From Tistrella mobilis (GTDB lineage Bacteria; Pseudomonadota; Alphaproteobacteria; Tistrellales; Tistrellaceae), in contig NZ_JBBIAB010000008.1 in assembly GCF_039634785.1 (NCBI RefSeq), forward strand, positions 244,465-308,464: a DNA stretch of 64,000 bases, given 5' to 3'. The notes under the pieces are model-generated. The model was not told the origin of the DNA. It did not search any database and saw nothing but the letters and a program-made list of their open reading frames with translations. A program made the translations under genes and the position numbers. Positions 39,950 to 49,203 of the stretch are shown in pieces (the first letter of the stretch is position 1; every line of letters starts with the position of its first letter).

Positions 39950-41818
39950 TCAGCCCTTCCGCACGGCCGGCGCGGCTGCCCCGGCCGCATCCTCGACATC
40001 GATATGGCCGACCGGCGTCTCGGACTGGTCGGCGAACTGCAGCGCATGCAGCCGGGCATAGGCCCCGCCCTGCGCGATCAGTTCGCCATGGCTGCCCTGT
40101 TCGATCACCCGGCCGCGATCCATCACGCAGATCAGGTCGGCATCGACCACGGTCGACAGCCGGTGGGCCACCACCACCACCGTGCGCCCGGCCATCAACC
40201 GGGTGAGCGCATCCTGCACCGCCCGCTCGCTTTCGGTGTCGAGCGCCGAGGTCGCCTCGTCGAGCAGCAGGATCGGCGCGTTCTTGAGCATGGCGCGGGC
40301 GATGGAGATCCGCTGGCGCTGCCCCCCCGACAGGCTGGAGCCATGCTCACCCACCGGCGTGTCATAGCCCTTGGGCAGGGCCATGATGAAATCATGTGCC
40401 GCCGCATCGCGCGCGGCGGCCTCGATGTCGTCGCGCGTGGCATCGGGCCGGCCATAAGCGATGTTGGCCGCGACGCTGTCGTTGAACAGCGTCACCTCCT
40501 GAGAGACCAGCGCGATCGCGGCGCGCAGCGACGCCATGGTCACTGCGCGGACATCGGCCCCGTCGATGGTCAGCCGGCCGCCGTCGAGGTCGTAGAAGCG
40601 CGGGATCAGGTTGATCACGGTCGACTTGCCGGCGCCCGAGGCGCCGACCAGCGCCACCCGCTTGCCCGCCGGCACCACCAGATCCAGCCCGTCGAGCGCC
40701 GGCGCGCCGTCGGCACCATAGCCGAAGCGCGCATCCTCGAACCGGATCTCGCCCTTGACCGGCCCGCCGATGAGCTGGGGCAGGGGCTTTGCATCCGGCC
40801 GGTCGGTGATCGTCGCCGGCAGGTCGACCAGTTCGAACACCCGATGGGCGGCGGCCAGGCCTTCCTGGAGATTGGCGTTCAGATTGGCGAGGGTCTTGGC
40901 CGGGCGATAGGCCATCAGCAGGGCGGTCACGAACGAGAAGAAGGCCCCGGGCGTGGTCTCGCCCGCGACCACCTGTGATCCGCCATAGAAGATGACGAGG
41001 CCGACCGCCACGCCGCCCAGCGCCTCCATGATCGGTGAAGAGGCGGCACGGATGCGTTCGGCCTTGCCGGTCAGGCGGTAGATTTCCTCGACCGTCACGC
41101 CCATCCGCCGGGTTTCATAGCCCTCCATGCCATAGGCCTTGACGTGGCGGGCGCCCAGGAAGGTCTCTTCCAGAATGCCGGTCAGCCGGCCGATCTGGTC
41201 CTGGGCGCGGTCCGACACCTTGCGCATCCGCCGGCCCAGCTTCGCGATCGGCAGGATCGCGACCGGGAAGACCACGAAGGCGATGATCGCCAGCAGCCAG
41301 TCCTGCCAGAACATCAGCCCCACCAGGAAGATGACGGTCAGGCTTTCCTTGGCCAGGCTGGTGATCGCGGCGGCGGCGGATTTGCGCACCAGCTGCACGT
41401 CATAGGTGAAGCGCGCGATCAGCCGCCCCGATCCGGTGCGGTGGAAGAAGGCGAGATCGGCGGCCATCAGCCGCTGATACATCCGGTGCTGCAGATCGGC
41501 CACCACCCGGGTGCCCAGCCGTTCCATCAGCACCCGCTCGGCATAGGTCGCAAAACCATTGGCGGCGGCGATGGCGAGCACGGCGGCGGGCACCAGCAGC
41601 AGCATGGTCTCGTCGCGCTTCAGGAACACGTCGTCCAGCACCGGCTGCATCAGCCAGGCATTGGCGGCGGTTGCGGCCGCGGTCACGATCATCGCCCCGA
41701 TCGCAAGCGCGATCCGCCGCCAATAGGGGCGCAGATGCTCGCGGGCGAGGCGGGTGATCAGGGCCCGGGTGCCGGCGGCACCTGCGGGGCGGGGAGACTT
41801 CGGCTTGCGGCGCGACAT
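39950..41818 (-). CDS. msbA: lipid A export ABC transporter MsbA-like (ATPase-permease)
   Basis: 622-residue half-transporter with six transmembrane segments followed by an ABC ATPase domain: Walker A GASGAGKST, signature LSGGQRQRISIARAM, Walker [13 protein letters not shown]. Homodimers flip lipid A-core across the inner membrane. An upstream in-frame stretch to 41941 is Arg/Pro-rich and rejected; MSRRKPKS at 41818 is the sensible start. Context inside the Kdo/lipid A operon supports MsbA over a drug exporter. Confidence 0.9.
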   Translation of the reverse strand: MSRRKPKSPRPAGAAGTRALITRLAREHLRPYWRRIALAIGAMIVTAAATAANAWLMQPVLDDVFLKRDETMLLLVPAAVLAIAAANGFATYAERVLMERLGTRVVADLQHRMYQRLMAADLAFFHRTGSGRLIARFTYDVQLVRKSAAAAITSLAKESLTVIFLVGLMFWQDWLLAIIAFVVFPVAILPIAKLGRRMRKVSDRAQDQIGRLTGILEETFLGARHVKAYGMEGYETRRMGVTVEEIYRLTGKAERIRAASSPIMEALGGVAVGLVIFYGGSQVVAGETTPGAFFSFVTALLMAYRPAKTLANLNANLQEGLAAAHRVFELVDLPATITDRPDAKPLPQLIGGPVKGEIRFEDARFGYGADGAPALDGLDLVVPAGKRVALVGASGAGKSTVINLIPRFYDLDGGRLTIDGADVRAVTMASLRAAIALVSQEVTLFNDSVAANIAYGRPDATRDDIEAAARDAAAHDFIMALPKGYDTPVGEHGSSLSGGQRQRISIARAMLKNAPILLLDEATSALDTESERAVQDALTRLMAGRTVVVVAHRLSTVVDADLICVMDRGRVIEQGSHGELIAQGGAYARLHALQFADQSETPVGHIDVEDAAGAAAPAVRKG

Positions 41819-41885
41819 GGGGCGGGGATGGATCCCGTGAAGAGGCGGCGGCCGGCGGATGCGGTCGGCATCCGGCCGGCGCGGG

Positions 41886-42752
41886 TCATGGCTGCGGTTG
41901 TACGCCAGCCGGCGCCGGGCTTCCAGCCGCATCGACCGCAAGCCGGCCGATCAGGGCGGCATGCAGCGCCGGGTTTGCGGCGATCAGCGAGGGATGTTCA
42001 GTGGTGTCGGGCCTGGCATAGAGCAGGTCGCGGCCCTCGGCATCGGTCATCCGCCCGCCCGCCTCGGCGACGATCAGATCGGCGGCGGCGAGATCCCAAT
42101 CGGCCTTGGGGCGCAGCGACACCGCGGCATCGAAGCGGCCGGCGGCGACCAGCGCCAGCTTGTAGGCGATGGAGCCGAGCGCGATGACCGCGCTGCCGTC
42201 CAGACCCGAACCCCAGCGGCGTTCATGAAGTTCCCGGCGCGAGACCAGCAGCCGGGCGGCCAGCGGATCGGCCCCCTCGCCCACCCGGCAGGGGATGCCG
42301 TTCAGCCGGCAGCCATGGCCGGCCACCGCCTCGAAAAACTCGCCCGTCGCCGGGTTGAAGACCTGGGCGATCACCGGGCGTCCGGCCTCGACCAGGGCGA
42401 CCGAGATGGTGAATTCCGGCCGCCCGTCCACGAAGGCCCGGGTGCCGTCGATCGGATCCACCACCCAGATCCGCGGCCGGGCGCGTTCCGAGAGATGGGC
42501 GACGCTTTCCTCCGACAGCCAGCCATAGCCGGGCCTGGCATGGAGCAGATGGTCGCGCAGCACCGTGTCGATGGCGATGTCGACCTCGGTCACCGGATTG
42601 TCGCCGCCCTTGTCCCAGGTCACCGGTGCCTTGCCGAAGGCGTTCATGGCGATCCGCCCGCCCGTCCGCAACGCCCGCTCCAGCAGCAGGCGGTCGTCGA
42701 CGAGGTCGGCCGGCAGGGCGCCGTCGGGCAGGGCGAACAGGGGCGGGGTCAT
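41886..42752 (-). CDS. cysQ: inositol monophosphatase-family phosphatase, probably CysQ
   Basis: 288-residue Mg2+-dependent phosphatase. The metal-binding motifs are LSEES near residue 80, DPIDGTRAFVDG near 99 and WDLAAADLIVAEAGG near 219. In alphaproteobacteria this position near msbA is often annotated as 3'(2'),5'-bisphosphate nucleotidase, which clears PAP; inositol phosphatase activity is the alternative. It sits between pmbA and msbA, all on the minus strand. Confidence 0.82.
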   Translation of the reverse strand: MTPPLFALPDGALPADLVDDRLLLERALRTGGRIAMNAFGKAPVTWDKGGDNPVTEVDIAIDTVLRDHLLHARPGYGWLSEESVAHLSERARPRIWVVDPIDGTRAFVDGRPEFTISVALVEAGRPVIAQVFNPATGEFFEAVAGHGCRLNGIPCRVGEGADPLAARLLVSRRELHERRWGSGLDGSAVIALGSIAYKLALVAAGRFDAAVSLRPKADWDLAAADLIVAEAGGRMTDAEGRDLLYARPDTTEHPSLIAANPALHAALIGRLAVDAAGSPAPAGVQPQP

Positions 42753-42805
42753 CGGTGGCGGGCACTCCCGGTCGTGGATATGGGGTCGGCTGGTCGTCTC
42801 GCAGA

Positions 42806-44155
42806 TCAGGCGCCGGCGACGGTCAGGCCGCCGACGGCGAGCGTCGGCGCATCGGTGCCGCTGCGGAATTCAAGATCGGAGGCGGGTTCCACCGACATCA
42901 GCATGTCCTGGATGCGCCCTGCAACCGTGATCTCGTTCACCGGATAGGCAATTTCGCCGTTCTCGATCCAGAAGCCTGCCACACCCTGGCTGAAATCGCC
43001 GGTGACGACGTTCACACCCGAGCCCATTGTTTCATCGACCAGCAGGCCGGTGCCGATCTTCGCAATCAGCTCGTCGCGGCTGAGCGCGCCCGGCGCCAGG
43101 TAAAGATTGCTCGAGGCCGGGCTGGGGGCCGATCCGGCGCCGCGGGCGGCATGGCCGGTGCTCTTCAGCCCCAGCTGACGGGCGGAGCGGCAGTCCAGCA
43201 GCCAGGATTTCAGCACCCCGCCTTCGACCACGGTCAGCGGCGCGCCGGCGATGCCCTCGCCGTCGAAAGGATGCGAGGCGGGGGCGCGCTCGCGGAACGG
43301 GTCGTCGATGATGGTGAAAGCGTCGCAGGCGATGCGCTCGCCCATCCGGTCCTTCAGGAAGCTGGTGCCGCGGGTGACCGCCGCCCCGTTGACGGCCGAC
43401 GCGATGGCCGCGACCAGCATGCGCGACACCCGCCGGTCGAACACCACCGGCACCCGCGCGGTCTTCGGCCGGCGCGGGTTCAGCCGCGCCACCGTCCGCT
43501 CGCCTGCGATCCGGCCGATCGTCGCCAGATCGTCCATGTCGGCCACGAAGCGCTTCGAGGTGTATTCATGGCCGCGGACCATGTTCAGCCCCTCGCCCGC
43601 GATCACGCTGGCACCCACCGTGAAGCGGCTGGTGCGATAGGCGCCGCGGAAGCCGTTGGAGGCGGCGAGCGCGATCATGCTGTGGGACTGGGACGCGCCG
43701 GCGCCCTCGGAATTGGTCACGCCCTCGACCCCGCGGGCCGCCTCTTCGCAGGTCTCGGCCCAGGCGAGCAGATCCTCGGCGCTGAATTCGGTCGGGTCGT
43801 AGATCTCCAGCGCCGGAATCTCGCGCGCGATCTCGCCCGGCTCGGCCAGGCCCGCAAAGCGGTCCTCGGGCACGACATTGGCCATGGCGACCGCGCGCTC
43901 GGCCAGCGCGTCCAGGCTGCCGGGCCTGAGGTCCGCGGTCGAGACGATCGCCTGACGGCGCCCGACCAGGACCCTGAGCCCCAGATCGCCGCCATCCGAC
44001 CGGGTCAGTTCCTCGATCTTGCCCAGCCGGCGCTGCACCGACAGCGCGCGGCTCTCGACCATCAGCGCATCGGCCTGGTCGGCACCGGCACGCTTCGCGC
44101 GCGCAATCAGGTCTTCGAGCAGGTCGAGAGCGTTTCCAAGTCCGGTATCGGTCAT
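42806..44155 (-). CDS. pmbA: metalloprotease subunit TldE/PmbA
   Basis: 449-residue TldD/PmbA family protein lacking the HExxxH zinc site, hence the TldE (PmbA) partner of TldD. It is recognisable by RAKRAGADQADALMVES at the N-terminus, DRRVSRMLVAAIASAVNGAAV in the middle and GVNVVTGDFSQGVAGFWIENGEIAYPV near the end. The ATG at 44155 with GAGGA upstream gives the E. coli PmbA length; the longer frame is rejected. The TldD gene is at 59377 in the same window. Confidence 0.92.
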   Translation of the reverse strand: MTDTGLGNALDLLEDLIARAKRAGADQADALMVESRALSVQRRLGKIEELTRSDGGDLGLRVLVGRRQAIVSTADLRPGSLDALAERAVAMANVVPEDRFAGLAEPGEIAREIPALEIYDPTEFSAEDLLAWAETCEEAARGVEGVTNSEGAGASQSHSMIALAASNGFRGAYRTSRFTVGASVIAGEGLNMVRGHEYTSKRFVADMDDLATIGRIAGERTVARLNPRRPKTARVPVVFDRRVSRMLVAAIASAVNGAAVTRGTSFLKDRMGERIACDAFTIIDDPFRERAPASHPFDGEGIAGAPLTVVEGGVLKSWLLDCRSARQLGLKSTGHAARGAGSAPSPASSNLYLAPGALSRDELIAKIGTGLLVDETMGSGVNVVTGDFSQGVAGFWIENGEIAYPVNEITVAGRIQDMLMSVEPASDLEFRSGTDAPTLAVGGLTVAGA

Positions 44156-44284
44156 CTGGTCCTCGTGCGGCATCGTCCCGGGCCTTGGGGTGCATCGCCC
44201 GACGGGGTGCGCAGGCCCGAGGCCTAGATATGGGACGAAGCGGCGCGGAACACCAGCGCCACGGCACATGGAATGGTCGGCCGG

Positions 44285-45136
44285 TCAGCTGCGCGGCGGA
44301 TAGACCTCGTGCGCCACATCGTCGATCACATAGGTGTCGAGCCCCTCGGGGCTCAACAGGCGCGACTCGACCGTGCCGTCCTCGTCCAGCAGGTGCAGCG
44401 TCGCCCCCAGCCGCTTTTCGCCCGGAATATCGGCCGGGGCGAGCTTGTCGACGATGAAGCCCGAGGAGGCGCCGAAGGCGAAGACCGTGCCGTCGCGACG
44501 GAAGATCCGGGCGGTGTGGAGATGGCCCGAGGCGACCAGCTTCACCGTGCCCCGGCGGATCGCCTCCACATAGCGGCCGCGTGCGCGGCCAGGCACGCTC
44601 CAATAGCCGCGGTCGTCTTCGTCGGGGTCGTTCAGGAACAGCGGCTTGTGCAGGAACAGCGCCACGGGGCGGCCGGTGGCCTCGGCCTCGGCCAGCACGT
44701 CGCCGGCCCAGTCCGCCTGCTCCGCCTCACGCGGGTGGCCCGATCCCATCAGCATGGCGTTCAGCCCGATCAGCCGCCACGGCCCGGCATCGCGCAGCCA
44801 GCGGTCCGGGCCGAAATAGGCTTCCCAGCGCGAGATGCGGAGATCGTTCACCGCCTGGACATGGTCGGGGTTCTCGCTGCCGACATCGTGATTGCCGGGC
44901 ACGGCCGCCCAGGGCAGTTCCAGCCCGTCCATCAGCCAGCGGCAATGGGCCAGATCCTCCACCATATCGGCGCCGTCGACGGTCACGTCACCGGTGTGGA
45001 CCACCAGGTCCGGTGCAATCGCCCGCGCCAGCGCCGCGACCGGCGCCCAGTTCGACGCGAAATGCGGCTTGGTGGGGCTGATATGGGTGTCGGTGATCTG
45101 GAGGATGCGCAGCATGCGAAGGTCATCCGTGGCCAT
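44285..45136 (-). CDS. metallophosphoesterase, CpdA-like
   Basis: About 283 residues with the calcineurin-like phosphoesterase motifs in order: QITDTHIS, HTGDVTVDG, PGNHDVG, a central LFLHKPLF and ASGHLHTAR. The metal-binding Asp/His/Asn set is complete. Length and layout match CpdA/Icc (3',5'-cAMP phosphodiesterase) but other nucleotide or phospholipid substrates are possible. Start ambiguous: ATG codons at 45160, 45136 and 45115, none with a good ribosome-binding site. Confidence 0.85.
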   Translation of the reverse strand: MATDDLRMLRILQITDTHISPTKPHFASNWAPVAALARAIAPDLVVHTGDVTVDGADMVEDLAHCRWLMDGLELPWAAVPGNHDVGSENPDHVQAVNDLRISRWEAYFGPDRWLRDAGPWRLIGLNAMLMGSGHPREAEQADWAGDVLAEAEATGRPVALFLHKPLFLNDPDEDDRGYWSVPGRARGRYVEAIRRGTVKLVASGHLHTARIFRRDGTVFAFGASSGFIVDKLAPADIPGEKRLGATLHLLDEDGTVESRLLSPEGLDTYVIDDVAHEVYPPRS

Positions 45137-45231
45137 GGACGGGACGGAAGACACTAGCATGGATGCGTGGCAGCTTCGCGACGGTCGGGCAGTCGTCGTG
45201 TACGAAGGGCGGGTGTGCGCTTCCGACCGGC

Positions 45232-45417
45232 TCAGCCGGCCAGCCTCTGGCGCCGCGCTTCCTCGTCAGCCAGGACGCGCTGCGTCATGGCGCGCAACCG
45301 CCGTGAGACCGCTTCATCCGTCTCACTTGGCGGCAGGGCTTCAAAGATCCTGCGCAGATCCGCGACAAGGGAGGGTTCTGCCCGGGTATCGTTGATCTGA
45401 TAAATTCGCTTGTTCAT
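45232..45417 (-). CDS. small ORF downstream of the nitrilase-like gene
   Basis: 61-residue hydrophilic, charged protein (MNKRIYQINDTRAEPSL, then Arg/Glu-rich helices with LRAMTQRVLADEEARRQRL). No domain recognised. It lies 56 bases downstream of the nitrilase-like gene on the same strand, so co-transcription is plausible. Ribosome-binding signal is weak. It may be a real small partner or a chance ORF. Confidence 0.45.
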   Translation of the reverse strand: MNKRIYQINDTRAEPSLVADLRRIFEALPPSETDEAVSRRLRAMTQRVLADEEARRQRLAG

Positions 45418-45473
45418 CTGTCAGCGCCTGATTTTGGCGGGTGATCACCGGGAGTAGACGTCAAGTTAGGATG

Positions 45474-47237
45474 CTATGTCGGTTTATTCAATGACTTCCT
45501 GCGTGGCAACACCGCCGGATCGGGAGGCTTGACGGCCCGGACGCCTGCCAGTGACAGAAAGAAGCTGTTCTTGGACCGCCCATCGATGGATATCTGTTGA
45601 CGATGCTCGCGGACAAGGCACAAGGCGAGAGCCTGATCGTCCGGGCCGATCGCCAGTTCCTGTGCCAGGCCACCAGGTTGTTTCCAGAGTGCGATCGTGC
45701 GGATCTTCGGCGTGCCGGCTTGGTGCTGCCGGTCGATCAGGGCCGTGGACGTGAAGGTCAGGACCGACGAGCCCGGATCCTCGGCAAGGACGGTGGCATA
45801 TCGGCCCGGCCAACGTTTCTCGAGTTGCGGTCCGTCCATCAGCAGCGCCACGACGAGACTGGGGCCGATGGCGTTGATCACCGGCAGGACAGGGTCGAAG
45901 CGGGCGAGATCTTCACAGATGAGAACCGCCAGGGACAGGTCATTGTCGATCACGCTGAAATGGCAGGTCCTGCCACTCACGTCGATGTATTCCCACCATT
46001 CATGCGTGGGGTCGAGAACGTGCCCCATATGGTAGCGCCGGATCTGATCACCGTTGAGCTTCCAGCGATGGTGCTTGCTCTGCGTCCAGCTGCGTTGGAC
46101 GGCGCCGTCTGCCGTCGACGCGGTGAAGGCGAGATTGCGTGGCATTGCCTCGGAGTTGGCGGGCTTGCCGATGGCGCCGGAGATGAAGAGCTGCAGCCGC
46201 GGATGGCGTCGTGCGACCTCTTTCGCCAAGTCCTCTGCGATCTCGGTCGGCAGGGCGCATTCCGGAAGAAAGACGGCATGAATCTCGCCCAGTTCCTTCT
46301 CGCCTGCCTGGATCAGGCCGGCGATCATAACGGCCAGTTTTGAGACGTTGGTTGGCCCGGAGAGGGCATCATCATAGCCTGCGACATCGACGGTGAAGTA
46401 TCCGGGTTCTTCCGCGTCTCTACGCTCGGCCTTGAACAGGCTGCCATTCACGCGTGCGGGCCACGGTATCAACAGGATGCCGAGTGGTCCGTGATGTTCC
46501 GGATCAGTCGCGAGGCCTGAGATAAGCCAGTTGGCTTCCACCATGCTCCGGGGCGGCAGCAAAGCCAGATTGTGCGACATCGACCGTAACGTGCAGCCGA
46601 CATCGGGAAGCCGGCTTTTCGGGAAGACGACGGCCTCCAGCGGCGTGACGGCAAGCGTCAGGCTCTGCGGGAAATGCGGTAGTTTCGGCATAACCGCAGA
46701 TGCAGCCGCCGCATCCCGCGTCGTGTAGGCGGGTTCCGCCGCAATGGTTGCACCGAGCACTGCCCGCGTGAACGGGGATATTCTGTCCGGGGACGGCCCG
46801 TTGGCAGGCGCGTGGGTCTTTGGAACAAATCCCATCCCTTCTGCCGCTTCATCTGCGATGCACATCAACGTGATCAGCTTGCGGGCAAGGGGATGGGAAG
46901 GCGCCGTGTGGGCCAGAGCCTGGAGATCGACGTGATCTGCGCTGCCTGTGACCTCGTGCCACAATCGCTTGGTGTACGAGTCCGGCACGCCTTTGTCGCG
47001 CCAGCCGCGTCCGGCGGCTCGGATGGAACTTTTTTCAGACGAGGCCATCGAGGCATGCGTCGATTGATGAGCGTAAAGCCAGGCATGTGAGTAGAGGCCC
47101 GTACGCTCGATCAGTGTTGCAGTGACGCCAAACAGATCCGGAGGCCATTCCGGGCAGGTCGACCAATCCGGATCGTCGCCACCCGGATTTGTTCCCGAGG
47201 GCATCATGTTTCTGATCACGGCCCCGATCGTCGTCAT
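45474..47237 (-). CDS. large orphan protein with C-terminal nitrilase-like domain
   Basis: 587 residues; AGGGAG lies 8-13 bases before the ATG. Residues 1-240 match nothing I recognise; they start with a Trp/Pro-rich segment (WSTCPEWPPDLFGVTATLIERTGLYSH) and are largely helical. Residues about 250-560 look like a carbon-nitrogen hydrolase (nitrilase) fold: GILLIPWPARV strand, AVFLPECAL with E326, HHRWKLNG with K393 and LAVLICEDLAR with C441. The E-K-C spacing (67 and 48) is near that of nitrilases. Nitrilase domains also occur fused to reverse transcriptases in DRT1/UG1 defence proteins; no RT is present here. Composition is less GC-rich than in its neighbours. Confidence 0.72.
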   Translation of the reverse strand: MTTIGAVIRNMMPSGTNPGGDDPDWSTCPEWPPDLFGVTATLIERTGLYSHAWLYAHQSTHASMASSEKSSIRAAGRGWRDKGVPDSYTKRLWHEVTGSADHVDLQALAHTAPSHPLARKLITLMCIADEAAEGMGFVPKTHAPANGPSPDRISPFTRAVLGATIAAEPAYTTRDAAAASAVMPKLPHFPQSLTLAVTPLEAVVFPKSRLPDVGCTLRSMSHNLALLPPRSMVEANWLISGLATDPEHHGPLGILLIPWPARVNGSLFKAERRDAEEPGYFTVDVAGYDDALSGPTNVSKLAVMIAGLIQAGEKELGEIHAVFLPECALPTEIAEDLAKEVARRHPRLQLFISGAIGKPANSEAMPRNLAFTASTADGAVQRSWTQSKHHRWKLNGDQIRRYHMGHVLDPTHEWWEYIDVSGRTCHFSVIDNDLSLAVLICEDLARFDPVLPVINAIGPSLVVALLMDGPQLEKRWPGRYATVLAEDPGSSVLTFTSTALIDRQHQAGTPKIRTIALWKQPGGLAQELAIGPDDQALALCLVREHRQQISIDGRSKNSFFLSLAGVRAVKPPDPAVLPRRKSLNKPT

Positions 47238-47315
47238 GCAGGCTCCCTGGACCCCGGTTTCCAGGAAGGTACGATGACACGGGGCCGGGGGTTCATCAAC
47301 CGCGGCGTTCGTGCT

Positions 47316-48836
47316 TCAGTCCTTCACCGGCTTCCAGATCGCCTGCCCCGATCCCGGCAGCCCCAGCTTCGGCCAGATCTGGTCGATCCGGTCGATGACC
47401 GCCTGGTCCATGCGCAGCTCCTTGCCCCATTCGCGCTTCGTCTCGGGCGGCCATTTGTTGGTGGCATCCAGGCCGATCTTGGAGCCGAGGCCGGATTCGG
47501 GGCTTGCGAAGTCCAGATAGTCGATGGGGGTGTTCTCGATGACGGTGATGTCGCGCGCCGGGTCCATGCGGGTCGACATCGCCCACATCACGTCCTTCCA
47601 GTCGCGCGCATTGATGTCGTCATCCACGACGATCACCCATTTGGTGTACATGAACTGGCGCAGATACGACCACACCCCCATCATCACCCGCTTGGCATGG
47701 CCCGGATAGGCCTTGCGCATCGACACCACGGCGATGCGGTAGGAACAGCCCTCGGGCGGCAGCCAGAAGTCGACGATTTCCGGGAATTGCTGGCGGATCA
47801 GCGGGATGAACACCTCGTTCAGCGCCTCGCCCAGCACCGAGGGCTCGTCCGGCGGCCGGCCGGTGAAGGTGGAGAGATAGATCGGCTGGCGGCGCATGGT
47901 CACCGCCGTCACCCGGAAGACCGGGAAGGGCTCGACATTGTTGTAATAGCCGGTGTGGTCGCCATAGGGCCCCTCGTCGCCGTAATCGTCGAGGCTGACC
48001 TCGCCTTCCAGCACGATTTCGGCCGTGGCCGGCACCTTCAGCGGCTGGCTGACCGCATCGACCAGCTCCACCTTGCGGCCGCGCAGCAGGCCGGCGAACT
48101 GGTATTCCGACAGCGTGTCGGGGACGGGCGTCACGGCGGCCAGGATCGTGCCCGGATCGGCGCCGATCACCGCCGCAGCCGGCAGCGGCTCGCGCTTGTT
48201 CAGCCCCCAGCGGCGATGATGCTGGGCGCCGCCGCGATGGCGCAGCCAGCGCATCAGCGTGCGATCCCGCCCCAGCACCTGCATGCGGTAGATGCCGAGA
48301 TTGTAGCCGTCGGTCTTTTCGCCCCCGGGGCCGCGGGTCACCACCAGCGGCCAGGTGATCAGCGGTGCCGGCTCCCCCGGCCAGCAGGTCTGGACCGGCA
48401 GTCGGGTGAGGTCGATCTCGTCGCCGCGCAGGACCACCTCCTGCACCGGCGCGCGCGAGACCGTCTTCGGCCGCATCGCCATCACCGTCTTCATCAGCGG
48501 CAGCATGTCCAGCGCCTCGCGCCAGCCGCCCGGCGGTTCGGGCTGGCGCAGGAAGGCCAGCGTCTCGCCCACGCCGCGCAGCTGCGGCGGTTCCCGGTCC
48601 ATGCCCCAGGCGACCCGTTCCACCGTACCGAACAGATTGACCAGCACCGGCATGGTCGACAGGCTGCCATCCGGCATCACCGGCTTTTCGAACAGCACCG
48701 CCGGGCCGCCTTCGGCCAGCAGCCGGGTCTGGATCTCGGTCATCTCGAGCACGGTGGAGACCGGCTCGTGAACCCGGACCAGACGGCCGGTGGCCTCCAG
48801 ACGGGCCATGAAGTCGCGCAGGCTGTCATAGGGCAT
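47316..48836 (-). CDS. ubiD: UbiD-family decarboxylase (3-octaprenyl-4-hydroxybenzoate carboxy-lyase)
   Basis: 506-residue prenylated-FMN-dependent decarboxylase. Family landmarks: [22 protein letters not shown] start, [58 protein letters not shown] and [17 protein letters not shown]. The ATG at 48836 is chosen over an upstream Ala/Arg-rich extension. With UbiA nearby it belongs to ubiquinone synthesis. A UbiX prenyl-FMN synthase is not in the window. Confidence 0.93.
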   Translation of the reverse strand: MPYDSLRDFMARLEATGRLVRVHEPVSTVLEMTEIQTRLLAEGGPAVLFEKPVMPDGSLSTMPVLVNLFGTVERVAWGMDREPPQLRGVGETLAFLRQPEPPGGWREALDMLPLMKTVMAMRPKTVSRAPVQEVVLRGDEIDLTRLPVQTCWPGEPAPLITWPLVVTRGPGGEKTDGYNLGIYRMQVLGRDRTLMRWLRHRGGAQHHRRWGLNKREPLPAAAVIGADPGTILAAVTPVPDTLSEYQFAGLLRGRKVELVDAVSQPLKVPATAEIVLEGEVSLDDYGDEGPYGDHTGYYNNVEPFPVFRVTAVTMRRQPIYLSTFTGRPPDEPSVLGEALNEVFIPLIRQQFPEIVDFWLPPEGCSYRIAVVSMRKAYPGHAKRVMMGVWSYLRQFMYTKWVIVVDDDINARDWKDVMWAMSTRMDPARDITVIENTPIDYLDFASPESGLGSKIGLDATNKWPPETKREWGKELRMDQAVIDRIDQIWPKLGLPGSGQAIWKPVKD

Positions 48837-48921
48837 CGGCGGCGGCCTCGCTTCGGCTTTCGGGCGTGTGCGGACTTGACCCGTCCCGGGGGCCGCGGTC
48901 AAGTGCAGAGGCGATGTTCAG

Positions 48922-49203
48922 ATGGTCATGGAGCAGATGATGGCGGCGAAGGATCCCGAGACAAGTCCCGACGCCCCGGCCGGCTTCAAAGGATGGCTGC
49001 GGGGCATCTGGGCGCGGTTCGACCTGATCGACCGCCAGCTGGTCAAGGTGGCGGGTGCCGTTCTGGTCATCCTGATCCTGCGCCCGTTCCTGCCGCCCGC
49101 GGTCGACATGCCGGCCGGCGCCTGGATCCTGGCCCTCGCCCTGCTTCTGGCCCGGCCGCTCGCCCGGCTCATCCGCCGAGGGGGACCTGGCGGGCCAGGA
49201 TGA
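48922..49203 (+). CDS. small membrane protein of unknown function
   Basis: 93-residue protein with two hydrophobic helices (VAGAVLVILILRPFL and AGAWILALALLLARPLARLI) after a charged N-terminal part; Gly-rich tail. High GC at third codon positions supports coding. It lies between ubiD and ubiA, divergent from ubiD, and overlaps the convergent ubiA 3' end by 35 bases. No family recognised. Confidence 0.55.
   Translation: MVMEQMMAAKDPETSPDAPAGFKGWLRGIWARFDLIDRQLVKVAGAVLVILILRPFLPPAVDMPAGAWILALALLLARPLARLIRRGGPGGPG

Noticed and set aside
45474..47237. Reverse transcriptase-nitrilase fusion (DRT1)
   Set aside because: No YxDD or other RT motif anywhere in the 587 residues or in the neighbouring genes; only a nitrilase-like C-terminal domain is supported.
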